Part shown: positions 1-10,084 of the stretch, piece after piece
How the letters are laid out: every line of letters starts with the position of its first letter
Position numbering within the stretch: the stretch's first letter is position 1
Source: Ancylostoma caninum
Taxonomy: Eukaryota > Nematoda > Chromadorea > Rhabditida > Ancylostomatidae
Reading direction: 5' to 3'
Length of the DNA: 64,000 nucleotides
Assembly: GCA_037903475.1 (NCBI GenBank)
Contig: JBAJFG010000297.1
Location: 1,116,001-1,180,000 of the forward strand
Notes under the pieces: generated by a model
Database searches by the model: none
Seen by the model: only the letters and a program-made list of their open reading frames with translations
What the model was told of the DNA's origin: nothing
Position numbers and translations under genes: made by a program

Positions 1-130
1 AGTACTCGTTTGCATGTTTGCTAGCACGCTATTCTGCATGTATTCCACTACTATCGAGCTCAAGTAATGCGTTAATCATCCAGTTCTAGTTCCCGAGAAA
101 TATCCAGATACGTACTTTTGTACTACATAA

Positions 131-1500
131 GCTTCTAGCACATCAAGCACTGGAGTGATGCGGAAGTGGTATTCATGTTCAAACAGGTCCAGTGTTCGAT
201 TCCAGTCGGAGACTAATTTTTTCAAAATGGAAAAATACATATGAAGCAGTCGGACGTCAAGTATCTATGTGTATGAACAAAAACAAACTGTCAGGACCTT
301 TTCTGAGCTGTAAACGTCTAGCATGAGTGGTGATCTTTCACTCTGATTTAAACTCGTACACGTGCCGATGTATGGTTGTCTGTCACGAATTTTGAAAAGG
401 TTGACACGTGATTTGGGAAAATGGTTCAAGTCGTTCTATTGGGTTGGGGAATAAGTTCGTTCGGTTTTTGTCGACATGTTTTTTCACGGTGATATGAACT
501 TGGCCTGATGAGCCGTCACAGCTCATTTTGTAGCATTTGATCTGCTCTTTGCAGCCGTTACAACCTCTCTTCTCAATTCTCGCTTTACCTTATTTTCTAC
601 CGCATAGAACATGACTCCTCAAGTCGATAAAATTGAACTTCAATCCTGGATCAAATGTGGCTGAATTTTTTAGGGATACTAATGATGTTTGGAAAGGAAC
701 CTTTACTACTGAAAGGACAGCGCAGAAGTGGTAAACCCACTTTAGACAGGCCTTTTGGCCTCAAAGTTGTTTTTCTTTCTGGATGCCCATTTTGTGGGAA
801 ATAAAGATAATTATCTGCTAAGGTTGTTTTAGATGTAAGGAATAATCACTACTGATGCTAACTCTCAACGATGTGTAACTTTAGCAAACGCATTCCGTGC
901 ACAACCCCAAAATGCTCGAAATGAGATGATCGTCCGCATTGGGTATGGTCGATCTCTCCGCGCAAATTTCACTGAAATCATTAGCAAAAAAAAACTCGAT
1001 AGTAGGGGATTTTAACTACTACCGATTCTTAAGGTCTAGTGCAGTCATACACAGCTTATTTTGTACAGTTTCCTACTCATTTCATAAAGTCCATCCGAGA
1101 GTTGCAGTTGCGGACTGGAAATTTAGTCATCTCAAACAATGCAATTTTTCGTGGACATAAAGATTGCGAGCTGCCCTGTCTCTAGGAGCATAAATGGAAG
1201 AGTGAAGGAGCTACGCAACCCCTTCAGTGTGGTTTACAATGTCCATGGAAAGTGGTGGTTTCTATGCCAATGAAAAACCCAATGAAAAACCGAACGAACT
1301 TATTCCCCAACCCAATACTATCAGGAATATTTGCGCTTTCTGGAGCATATTTTCTTGTTCCAAAAAATTTGGTTTATTAGGGTTAAATTTAGGTGGAAAT
1401 TCGTTAGTAAAATGTTGGGAAAATTGTTGTTTTTACCAACGGTTTGCCATCGGTTTACCAACGGAATAAAACTCCTCCCAGGTAACTTTGAGGGTTTGAA
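131..1500 (+). repeat. Dispersed repeat, copy A, split by a mariner-like insertion
   Basis: Bases 131-437 followed by 1318-1500 align along their length with the reverse complement of 54043-54530. Both contain a B-box-like GTTCGA motif (about 192-203 here), then a shared stretch ending near TTTTTCAAAA, the shared words GGTTTATTAGGGTTAAAT and CCATCGG, and the run AACGGAATA. The 54 kb copy has no counterpart of 439-1315, so that segment was inserted later. The GTTCGATTCC motif and the bases before it resemble the RNA polymerase III B box of a tRNA-derived SINE, but no clear A box is visible. Short open frames inside the repeat are chance. The first 130 bases hold no gene I can see. Confidence 0.75.
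439..1315 (+). mobile_element. Mariner-like element, internally decayed
   Basis: The ends form a 31 bp perfect inverted repeat (439-469 and 1285-1315) beginning TTGGGTTGGGGAATAAGTTC. Each end is flanked by TA (437-438 and 1316-1317), the Tc1/mariner target duplication. The uninterrupted homologous repeat at 54 kb supplies the pre-insertion site: its flanks join there with TG where this copy has TA. Length is 877 bp against about 1.3 kb for full mariners. Inside, 685-735 reads like the helix-turn-helix segment of mariner transposases (the ERTAQKW type of motif) but is broken by stops. Near 1220-1265 there is a P..W....GG.Y pattern resembling the transposase C-terminus. Most of the catalytic core is missing or unrecognisable. 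Mariners related to Himar1 are known from hookworms (bandit of Ancylostoma caninum); kinship to that element is inferred from the terminus only. Confidence 0.8.
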
Positions 1501-2079
1501 ATTTTACAAGAATATAGAAATTGACTTCCTCTTTCAGAACCATTTTCAAGCTTTTGTCAGTTTTCAAAAAAAAAGCCATGAAAGAAGAACCTGATTTTTG
1601 GCAAGTTTAAGAATGGTGTTAATCTGAGACCAATACCTTTATGGCTGCTTTGCATGAGGGGACAGCTCCGACGCGTCCCTCGCGAGGAGTCCAACTTGGA
1701 GCTCGCTGATGAAAAACGAACTTTTCTACCGCGCTGCCATCATACTACCCTCTTCATTCAACCCCTCCACTCCTCCCCCGAGACGACCCCCCTTGGTAAA
1801 TTACCATCGTACGCTCGACCGTGAGTGGAATCTAAGTACTATACGTATAGAATATTTTCTTTCCTAATGCTGCCTAGAACGAGTTCTATCTTGCCGGTAA
1901 AGTGGTGGTCGAAATGGCAGTTTTCCCAGACTTATACTAACGAGTTTAAATCCTCTCCTCTTGAAGCGTATTATCCGTGAATAGCTGGATCTCGTTATTG
2001 AAACTGCTACCCTATATCTAAATCGTAAAGTGCAAAGTTATAGATACAATTAGTTTTCTGGACGGGTACTCAAGAAAGA
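1501..2079. other. Stretch without recognisable gene
   Basis: No coding signal, RNA gene or clear repeat was seen. The segment has a short purine/pyrimidine-rich part near 1740-1800 and directly precedes the unidentified coding region that starts at 2080. Confidence 0.5.
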
Positions 2080-5000
2080 ATGGCAGGGAAGGAGAAACCG
2101 GAGAACCGAGATGAGACAGAAGAACATATCCTAGTGCAAGAGGCTCGCGAGGAAGAGGAGGAGCTAATTTTGCCTGAGGACAGCGAATTTCGTGAGAGCG
2201 AGTCAAACGTCGAGGTCTGGCCAGGAACGCAGCAGAAAGGGGAAAAACAGAAGGCACCGCTGAAAAAAAAAACCATGTAGTGATTCAGGGAAAAAAGGAA
2301 GGAAACAACAGGAAAGGCAAGAAGAGAGACTGGAATTGATCTCTGAAAAGAAGAGAATCGCAAACCTGGCCAGGGAACTCATCCCAAAGTTGGTGGAAGC
2401 GAGAAAAATCAAAGAAGTCCCAGTTGAGTAACGGTACGTCGTTGTGGTAGATTCGTATTAAAGCGTTGGCTCAGTGCTTGATAACGAACGATTCGATTAT
2501 GTCGCACCATCTGTGTTGTAGACGAGTATTTTCCTCGGCCGGAACACGAAGCGTATCACTTCTGCGTTGTCTGTCACCACAGTGGAAGATTTCGCATCAG
2601 ACAGCACATCAAAGAGGCGCATGCTACCCTAGTCGCTGAAGGCGCCCATGAATCAATTGAGACGTGCCCCACCTCTTCGGGTGAGAAGGAAAAGGAACCC
2701 GGGAACGATTACTTAGAAGTGGGTGGCGGTTGACATTTCCTTGGGCAGTGATTTTTCTTCTTCAGCCTGTTCGTTCATTTTTAGGTTCTTGTGCAGGTCA
2801 GTCGTGGGATCACTGAGAACATGAAGCAAGCAATGATTCTTATCGATACCGTTCCGAAACCTACCACTGAAGCAGAGTACAAGCTATACAAGGCATTTTA
2901 CGATCAGCTCGCGAGTGCAGGGGTGCCAGTGCTAGGGGTTAGTAACACGGAGAGGTACTACCGATTTGGAATAGCTACCGCCCATACTACACCCCGTTCT
3001 TGTTCTAGCGTTACGATTGTCCACATGAGCAAGCAAGCGTGCGGGTCGAGAAAGTCGAGCATGAGATCGCCAAACTTAGAGAACGAGTGTCGGGAGTAGA
3101 GGCAGCGCATGCCAACGAGCCTGGCCCTTCAGGTTTGCAGCAACAGGTGAGATTCGCAAGTTCGATGCCTACGAAGTGGCATTGTTGTCAGCAAGCTTAG
3201 GCAGAGCATCTAACAATGGCAATTGCCTGCGACGCACCGCCGATTCCACGCTGTCTGATTTATATGTGCCCCGGAGACGAGAAGTATACCGGCAAGTGAC
3301 AGCTGTCCCCGCCCATAACTTGTGGGGTATCAACAATTACAAAAACCACAGGCCCCGCATCGGTATTTCAGGAGAAGAGCGTGTCCATGGATGGTTCAGA
3401 CGTCCACCAAAGTCGGAGCTAACGTTTAGGCATCTCTGGGACGAATTCGGAACAGCAAACTACTTTGAGGTCTTGCACACATCATCTGATGCAAGATGCA
3501 CAAATCGAGATCTGATATCAAAGGGGGATTGGTGAAGAGAGGGTGTTAGGGTTGACAACGGTGGATCACAGGACAGGTCGTGCCTGTTTTGACTTGTCAG
3601 TGAACAGTGAACGCAGATCGACATTCAGTGAGGGAACTAACATTTCAACTAGTCAGAACCTGCACGAATGGTCAAGCTACTAACCAATGTTGAGCCTTCC
3701 TCCCCACGCCCCCCCCCCAACTTCTTTTTTTGCGCCCCATTCAGTTTTAATGTTAACGTTTCGAAGGTGTCAATAAGAACTAACGTAAAGATGTTGTAGC
3801 ATGGATGGAAGGTGTTGAGGAAAGGCTGCAATTGTGGAGAAAGGTGAAATGTAGAAGTCATAAGGTGCTCGACATGTTCAGCAAAAGTCTCAAGAAAAAA
3901 GCGGTGAGTGGCGACAATTCCATCAGATCTTCTTTTCCTCCTAAGATTCAAGAATTTCCAGTGGTTACCCGACGCAAAGCGAGGCGATGAACCCCTGACC
4001 AAAAAAGGACGCATCAATTACGGACAATATGTTTGTCGATTTATGCTCGTCGCTATGAGGAGTAGACAGCGGTAGAAGTGTTTATGATACTGAATGAATT
4101 CGAAAAAATATACGCGGTATGACTTTTAGGATAGGCGAACCTGTATCGATGGACGATGCCATTTTCTCTTGCGACATAGTGTTGCCGTTTTTCGAGAAAC
4201 TACATGAGAGTCAGGTGTCCACTGAGACGAGGAGGGGCTTCACGAAGGCCCTGATTGCATTCTACAACTTCATCAAATTGCATTTAAGTATAGGTGTGTG
4301 GGTGTTGAACGAGATCATATGTCGACCCCAATGTTACAATTTGCAAATCAAGCGATTTTAGGCGCAGGCGAAAAGAGAGAAAAAGCTATACAAGCTGGGC
4401 TCGATCGTGCTCGACAGGTTCTACACTCATTAGGAGAAGAGTCCAGACTAACGGCAACATAGAGAGGTGTAGCGAAATTCCCAATACGCAAAGTTGGTTC
4501 CCTATGCACTTCTCCTTATTGACGTAACAATTGTAAAATTGTCGAACACTTTAGATGGGTGAGCCGTACGCAGTAGCGCATGCCGTGGTAACGCATCGTA
4601 GTGTTTTGAGCAAGTTGGTCGAGATTTATGAAGCGTTCCAGTCGCGAACCATATGTTCCCGCGAATTCAACTTTTACTTGGAGTTTGATCTTCTGTCTCT
4701 GTGTATCCGTACAAGCACAAGGTAACAACTCTGGCTTTCAGTGCATGTATGTCATACATTGTGCAATGCAACACGGGAAGGAATGAGTTAATTTACAAGA
4801 TGAAGTATGGAAGCATATTCCCTGTAGGTGGAGAGCAAACCGATGAAGACGAGACTTCCTTCACAGGGTTGAGAAACGAACAAATAAGAACGAGTACCGG
4901 CGTGCGGAATTACTATGTAAGTAGGTCATACTAAGTGTATGCATGTACTCCAAAAACTAGATAATCGAAATGACTTAGGTTGGCATTTACGCTGATCCCA

Positions 5001-6018
5001 AAAGCCATGATCGCGTGCGCGACATGACAACCTACAAAGGCGGATGCTTTGTCCTCGATCACATTTCTCACCGGTTGATTATGCGTTGTTCGGAGATGCG
5101 TGCATTGTGAGTTTCAGTCCCTAGATCATCTCAGTATGTTTTGTTACATGTTATGTAAAGACTTGAATCATTAAGTGAGCTCTACGTTTAGTGTCGCCGG
5201 AAGGGCAGGATTGGACGCGGAGAGCATTACGCAGGCCACAGCTGCTTTTTTCCTTAAATGGAACGGTGACGTCACGAAATGCACGATGCCCATGCTTATG
5301 AGGCGGTTTCTGAGAGACTGCAACTGTAGCCATTTAAACATATCCTGCAACACTGTACAGTTTACTACCTTTAATAATACTATCATATCATGATGTCAAT
5401 CGTGAATACTACAGTCGCGGCATAGCGTTGCAAAAACGCAATTCGCAATTCGAGGAAGCTGTGAAACAAAGTTTCAAGGAGAGCGTGGGTGCAGTAGTTC
5501 CCGAGTGCGCGTATCTTGAAGCTATGGGTATCCTACTACTTCCATTATTCCCTGCGTATTTTGTCGTTCAGGACATCAAAGGGGAACACAACTCAAGCAC
5601 TACAACGATAGTTACGTGTCAGCATGCACCAGGACCTACCGCATACTGGAAAGGCAAGCAGCCAAGGATGCCATCACTCATCGCACGAAGGTGAAAACTG
5701 TGAAAATGGAACTGCGCGTTGTAGAGTGAGTAGTCAGTAAGCAATCCAATCAATTCGACCGTGATCACCAAGCGATCATCATATTTTAGCCTAAAGCTTC
5801 CCGTAGCAGAGGACGAGACTGAAGGAGCAGAACAGAGAGAACAGAGGGGGGATGATGCAGGTCTGAGACTGATGGAGCAAGTCTCAAGTGACAGCGATGA
5901 GCACGGTTCGTTATCGTCTATTGAGGACGAGGATTACCGACCCACAAGAAAAGATGCTTCGCATAACATTAAGAACACAATAGTTGAGATGTCACCATTC
6001 ATCACCTGCTATTTTTAG
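2080..6018 (+). CDS. Unidentified multi-exon coding region with one C2H2 zinc finger, possibly decaying
   Basis: I do not recognise this product. Separate blocks read as protein and are bounded by plausible splice signals. (1) 2080-2430: very acidic, then Lys/Arg-rich, open only if one base of the A-run near 2262 is discounted. (2) About 2522-2700: a zinc finger of form C-x2-C-x10-H-x4-H. (3) 2797-2936: soluble helical segment. (4) 3009-3131: coiled-coil-like, with VEKVEHEIAKLRERV. (5) 3192-3535. (6) 4132-4270 and 4363-4460, rich in helical heptads. (7) 4701-4916, ending at a GTAAGT donor. (8) 4981-5104, ending at GTGAGT. (9) 5185-5345. (10) About 5580-5728. (11) 5788-6018, Glu/Asp-rich to a stop. 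Introns would be 60-250 bp. Several junctions cannot be phased without an indel, so either exons are missing from my reading or the gene is degenerate. A domesticated or dying transposon gene is possible because a PLE remnant follows directly. Confidence is for protein-coding origin, not for this exact model. Confidence 0.45.
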
Positions 6019-6581
6019 GACCGTGAGTGTAGCTGAGTAGTATTAATGTAGTTGAGCTATGCCAGGCCATTCGTTATTCAATATATCTGAATTTTCTCAT
6101 GTTTTGAGCTTCTCTCAGCTTCCGACTTGCAAACTTCCAATCTTATGCAACAGTTCCATTCATCCCTTGTAGAAAGGTAGAGAGGATACTTCATCCCTGA
6201 TAGGGAAGTAGGGGATATGAAAATTCTGTCATTCAAATTGGAGTTACGATCCTATCATCAGTGCCCGAGATTGCCGCTAAAACCCAAAAATGAATGGGAA
6301 AGATTAATGTATTGCTATCACAAACGAGCTGGCCTTGTATCAGAATCTGTGCAGACTTTGATCTGTAATCGGATCGTTAAGATACTGCGCATATATCAAG
6401 ACCACTAGGGGTACAGTCTCACCATTAGCGGTCTGTGTCTCGACGGCATTGTCGAAAGCTGAGGTGAGCACTTATCAGCGTGTGTTCCGTTTTTGTTTTT
6501 GGGTTACTCTCTGATTGAATGAGCTTTGTATAAAGACGAGGCGTTTGGGAGGATAGGCCAATTGTACTATAGACCACTTTA

Positions 6582-6617
6582 GGCTCTGACGAAGGCGAGA
6601 TCGCCGAAAAGTAGGCC
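6582..6617 (+). ncRNA. Hammerhead-ribozyme-like core, upstream of PLE copy 1 endonuclease
   Basis: The order is GGCT, then CTGACGA (6586-6592), a hairpin closed by GGCGA/TCGCC, then GAAA (6606-6609), AGTA, and GGCC, which can pair with GGCT. This matches the conserved hammerhead boxes CUGANGA and GAAA around stem II, with a possible stem I closing the structure and UA at the UH cleavage position. Stem III would be collapsed to about two bases, unlike most active hammerheads. PLEs are known to carry minimal hammerheads in their terminal repeats. Activity is not implied. Confidence 0.4.
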
Positions 6618-6718
6618 ATTTGGAGGAATAAAATCATTAACAATCTTGGCCAAAAACAGCTGTAATAGATACTACACAAGATCCAAATCATAATGCCAAG
6701 ATTAAAAGACAGTCGATC

Positions 6719-7237
6719 ATGGGGTATGACTATTGTAATGGCCCAGCCCGAAAAATGAGTCACGCTGCAAAGGATTGCGGACTACGCATACGGTTTGTGT
6801 TCCGCGCACCTCCTACGTTGAAACACTCCCTCACATCCACTCGGATCTCGGAGAATAGATGCCCTGGAGCTGATTGTCGCTATTGTTTTGGAGAGAAGAT
6901 ATGTGAGATCCGCGGCACAGTATACTTATTGACGTGTAGTGGATGCGACGAAAAGTATGTTGGGGAAACGATAAGACCATTGCGGAAAAGACTGGACGAA
7001 CACAGACGGGCACTGATGAAACCTGCTTCGTACCTAAAAAAAGGTTTATCGAGGCGCCGGACCCTGAGACACGCAAGAGAACAACCTCCAGTCATCACGG
7101 TCCGAGCTCTCCATCTTCATTTGACAAGGACTCTGGAGAAGAAAATAATGGAAGTCAGGGAAGTAAGAAGACATGGGCCTGAGGTTAACACCAAAGATGA
7201 ATTAAGGGAGATACTGCGTCTGATTACGTATTCTTAA
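6719..7237 (+). CDS. GIY-YIG endonuclease domain of a Penelope-like element (5'-truncated ORF)
   Basis: An open frame of 172 codons without stops. A Cys cluster (CPGADCRYC, residues 48-56) precedes the nuclease fold. The GIY-like strand is GTVYLLTC (residues 67-74) and the YIG-like strand is YVGET (80-84), followed by the conserved R..R..EH segment (R91, E94-H95). The tail is basic and helical. This arrangement is typical of the C-terminal endonuclease of Penelope-like polyproteins, which nicks target DNA for retrotransposition. The reverse transcriptase that should precede it is missing, so the start ATG is nominal. A second, more damaged copy of the same domain lies at 18650-19085, and a possible third at 59511-59740. 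The nuclease is intact in frame but is unlikely to be functional alone. Confidence 0.85.
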   Translation: MGYDYCNGPARKMSHAAKDCGLRIRFVFRAPPTLKHSLTSTRISENRCPGADCRYCFGEKICEIRGTVYLLTCSGCDEKYVGETIRPLRKRLDEHRRALMKPASYLKKGLSRRRTLRHAREQPPVITVRALHLHLTRTLEKKIMEVREVRRHGPEVNTKDELREILRLITYS

Positions 7238-7475
7238 CTCTTGACAATCCTTATGCTTTCTGACCCAACTCTCCTCTCCTCATTCTATCACCAACAATTA
7301 GGGGGTGAGGTCCTTGTTTGTTATCAGCAGCGTCTCTTGTCAATAAGATCGTGTTAGATAGATTAGCATCTCTGTGTCGGTTGTCAGAGTCACCATTGTC
7401 GTCTAGCCACACGGTAGATTTGCTTATCTCAGTATTGTGAAGCAATTGACGACATTTTAATAGTTCCTGCTGTTA

Positions 7476-7512
7476 AGGCCTGACGAGGCGTTAATCGCCG
7501 AAGGCCTGCCGG
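7476..7512 (+). ncRNA. Hammerhead-ribozyme-like core, downstream of PLE copy 1 endonuclease
   Basis: CTGACGA (7480-7486) is followed by a perfect GGCG/CGCC hairpin with a short loop, then GAAG (7500-7503) where a hammerhead needs GAAA. Flanking GGC and GCC can close the structure. It is the partner of the motif at 6582-6617, lies about 240 bases after the endonuclease stop, and is followed by AATAAA. The A-to-G change in the second box suggests this copy would be inactive if it descends from a ribozyme. Confidence 0.35.
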
Positions 7513-7570
7513 AAATAAACGCATCTGCTAAGAACCTAAAACAAACCCAAATGAGAACTAGATAAGAATG

Positions 7571-9400
7571 TGGCTCAGGGACAGAAGTATCCTCAAAAAA
7601 ATTATTTCTTGTAAATATTGTGAGTTGCAAAGAACAACTAATATCAAAAAGTTTGCGAATAAGATCGCTGGTAGGTTGATCAGAGATCATTATTTTGTGC
7701 CCACCCTCTTATTTCTTTGGATCCTCTCGCCTAAAATTCCTTTGTATAACCCACCCCAGCACCCTTTGTACATGATCTATTCCGTTATTGTACATAATTT
7801 ATCCCGTTAATCTTCAATTATTCTTTCATAGATAGCCACTCCTCAATACTGGAGAGCTTCGGGAGTGGCTTTACTTAAATTAGTTTCAGTGTAGGAATAA
7901 AGGCGAAACGGCTTACGTGTAATTTCATCTTATCTATCTCTATAATTTCTAAAATTCATTTCATCACTAGCTATAAAGAAAAACCTACGTTTGGCTGTTG
8001 TTGAGATTAATTATGCGTTTTTTTATTGCAGTTCCGTTATGGCTCAGAAGGAACCGAGGGAAGGATCAGAGAACATTTTACGTTCCTTCAATGAATACAT
8101 GGACCACATTTAAAACACTTCTACTCATGCCTCGAAAACAAATGTGGAACGAAACGCCTTGTAATGAGAGTTGAAGACTCAATTCAGGAACAGCTATGGT
8201 ATTGTCGATGTAGGGCAGGATGGCAAGAAAAGACGCCCGAGAAATAAAGTATTTGCAGTTTCATTTCGATTTGAAATGAATTTTGTTAGATGCTGCAAAA
8301 CTGTAATTTATGACAACACAGGCGAAGGCGTGTTTTCAAGGCTGGAGGAAAGATTTGCAGCTTCTCCTCCAACCGGAACTGAGGATCCCTTAGATACCGC
8401 TCCTTGGGCGGTGTACTACAACACCCACCTAGATGTTGGGTCTTCTACGGAGTAACACTCGTGAGGTTAGCTGGGCACTTAGTTGTTTTGAATTCTTACT
8501 TTTTCCCTCCTTCCAATTCCTACGAATTACATTGCTACTAGATGTTTTGTACATATTTACTCTGGAAAAGAGTGGAAGCAAGTTTACCGCGGTGGTACGC
8601 CTGCGGATAGTGAGGACCCGATGGTCGAGTCAAGTGTGACAGTGCTCACTACGCAACTATGGATAGCCGCGGACCTGTAGGTGTAGTCCTGCAGGTTGAG
8701 GTGTACTGATTTCATAACTATTACTCTCCTTCTTGTCGTTGTCTTCAGCAGACAGAGCAGTGACTGTCATTCTACATGTAATTAGAGACTACAATAGATT
8801 AAAATACGCAGGCTACAGATGATATGGAGTGGTGGCGTGCGTTGGAGACATCGGTACGAATTTTCTACTGGGTTGCAAGAAATCATGTTACGCTTCATGA
8901 TAATACTAATTGCACAGCAAAAAAAAACTGCCGTTAATTATATGCCTTACATTTCTTCGTTTCTTTTTTCAAAACCAATACACCAAATGGGATGTAATTA
9001 CTTCCAATCCATAACACTGCATCGATTACGTCTACAATGGAGTCGGAAACAACTTTAGTTGGAGATGAGTCGCTCCCTCCCTAGCAATGTTCCATGCAAC
9101 ACTGATTGCTGTGTCAACGATCCACAGGGGGATCAGCTCTGCAATCAATAGATCGGCTGCCGCTCGGCTGGGTCCGCCTTCCCCTCAGCGGAGCTCGACC
9201 GACAGTCGAACGTCACAGCTCAACTTTACTCCACTGCTAGCAACCTTCTAATTCGTACGTTACCTGCCTTTAGCATCTATGTAGACACTACCCAAGTAGG
9301 ATTTCACCTATACCTACTTGTTTTTGCATTAGCGATGGTTAGAAGGTTGGTTTTTGAACTGGGCAGTCGACGCGCTCCAGCTTAACTGTAAGATAGGCAT
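7571..9400. other. No recognisable gene; small hairpin and short ORF
   Basis: A hairpin with arms GCCACTCC and GGGAGTGGC lies at about 7835-7872. An open frame at 8171-8455 (94 codons) follows a T-rich stretch ending in GCAG near 8030 and could be a relic exon, but I recognise nothing in it. 9110-9240 is GC-richer than its surroundings. No RNA gene was seen. Confidence 0.35.
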
Positions 9401-9404
9401 ACCC

Positions 9405-9850
9405 TTAAATTACGCTGCGTACGCAGCAGTTAATTTCTGATTTGCGCGGCTTGCAAGAGTAACTGTTGGGGCAGCGCTGTGGACGCCGTAACACTTCACC
9501 ATCGCGACGGCGCGCTGGATACAGTTTCCAATGACGAAGGCGAGAGGTTTAGAGAGTGCTTTCAGGGTTTCGCGGCGGGACCCTACTCTAGCGGTCTCGA
9601 GCCCTCCGGGCGAGAGAGTGTTTACGACGACTTGACATTGCGCAACAGCAGTGTATGGAGCAGAGTAGCCCCTCTGTTGGCGCTTTAGCAGGATCTCCAT
9701 TCAAGGACGGTGCACTGGAAGTGATCCACCTTGATTGTCAGGATGAGCATCCTAAGAGGTCACGCAGCGATGCTGCACTCGGTTCTTGCCCTGGGTATGC
9801 GCGTTTAGCGCACTTATTCACGAGGTCCCGCAGAAATTAGGGGGTCGTAG
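9405..9850 (-). other. GC-rich segment with 96-codon minus-strand frame, unknown
   Basis: The minus strand is open from 9700 to 9410, and the base composition is clearly more GC-rich than the surroundings. The segment begins with a 14 bp palindrome GCTGCGTACGCAGC at about 9410. The frame has no signal peptide, membrane segment or motif I know. It may be a repeat or a transferred fragment rather than a gene. Confidence 0.25.
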
Positions 9851-9881
9851 GATCAGTGTTTGTTTTTAAGAAGGACAGTAC

Positions 9882-9941
9882 AATCCAACATATAGGAAGA
9901 ACGAATAAAGAAATCCAACACACAGGAAGAACGAATAAAGA
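9882..9941 (+). repeat. 30 bp tandem duplication
   Basis: Two adjacent 30 bp units (9882-9911 and 9912-9941) differ only at a TA/CA position inside the unit. It lies 140 bases before the large minisatellite but is unrelated in sequence to it. Confidence 0.9.
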
Positions 9942-10084
9942 ACGGGTCATCCTAAGCTGTTTTGACATTTCCTGACAGCACATGCAATTGACCAAATTCT
10001 GAATATTTCCTAACTTTCTTCCATTATTCTCGAGATTTACAGGCAGTGCGGGTGCGCACTGGTGACGAACAAATGTGCCGGGGC

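Larger units (their letters stand above)
6540..7570 (+). mobile_element. Penelope-like retroelement remnant (PLE copy 1)
   Basis: The segment contains a GIY-YIG endonuclease frame (6719-7237) bracketed by two similar short structured motifs at about 6582-6617 and 7476-7512, each followed within 25 bases by an AATAAA-like word. Penelope-like elements carry a reverse transcriptase fused to a C-terminal GIY-YIG nuclease and often have terminal repeats that contain hammerhead ribozymes. The reverse transcriptase part is absent here, so this copy looks 5'-truncated or internally deleted. Outer borders are estimates; I could not find target duplications. Confidence 0.7.

Noticed and set aside
1227..1594. 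Overlapping 80- and 87-codon frames, similar to a frame at 54043-54300
   Set aside because: The similarity comes from the dispersed repeat, not from a conserved protein; the frames contain no start or domain that fits a gene.
6831..7182. Antisense and shifted frames over the GIY-YIG domain
   Set aside because: They are shadows of the endonuclease frame at 6719-7237.
9530..9560. Another ribozyme-like ATGACGAAGGCGAG motif
   Set aside because: The second GAAA box and the stem II pairing are missing, so it does not fit the pattern of the five accepted sites.
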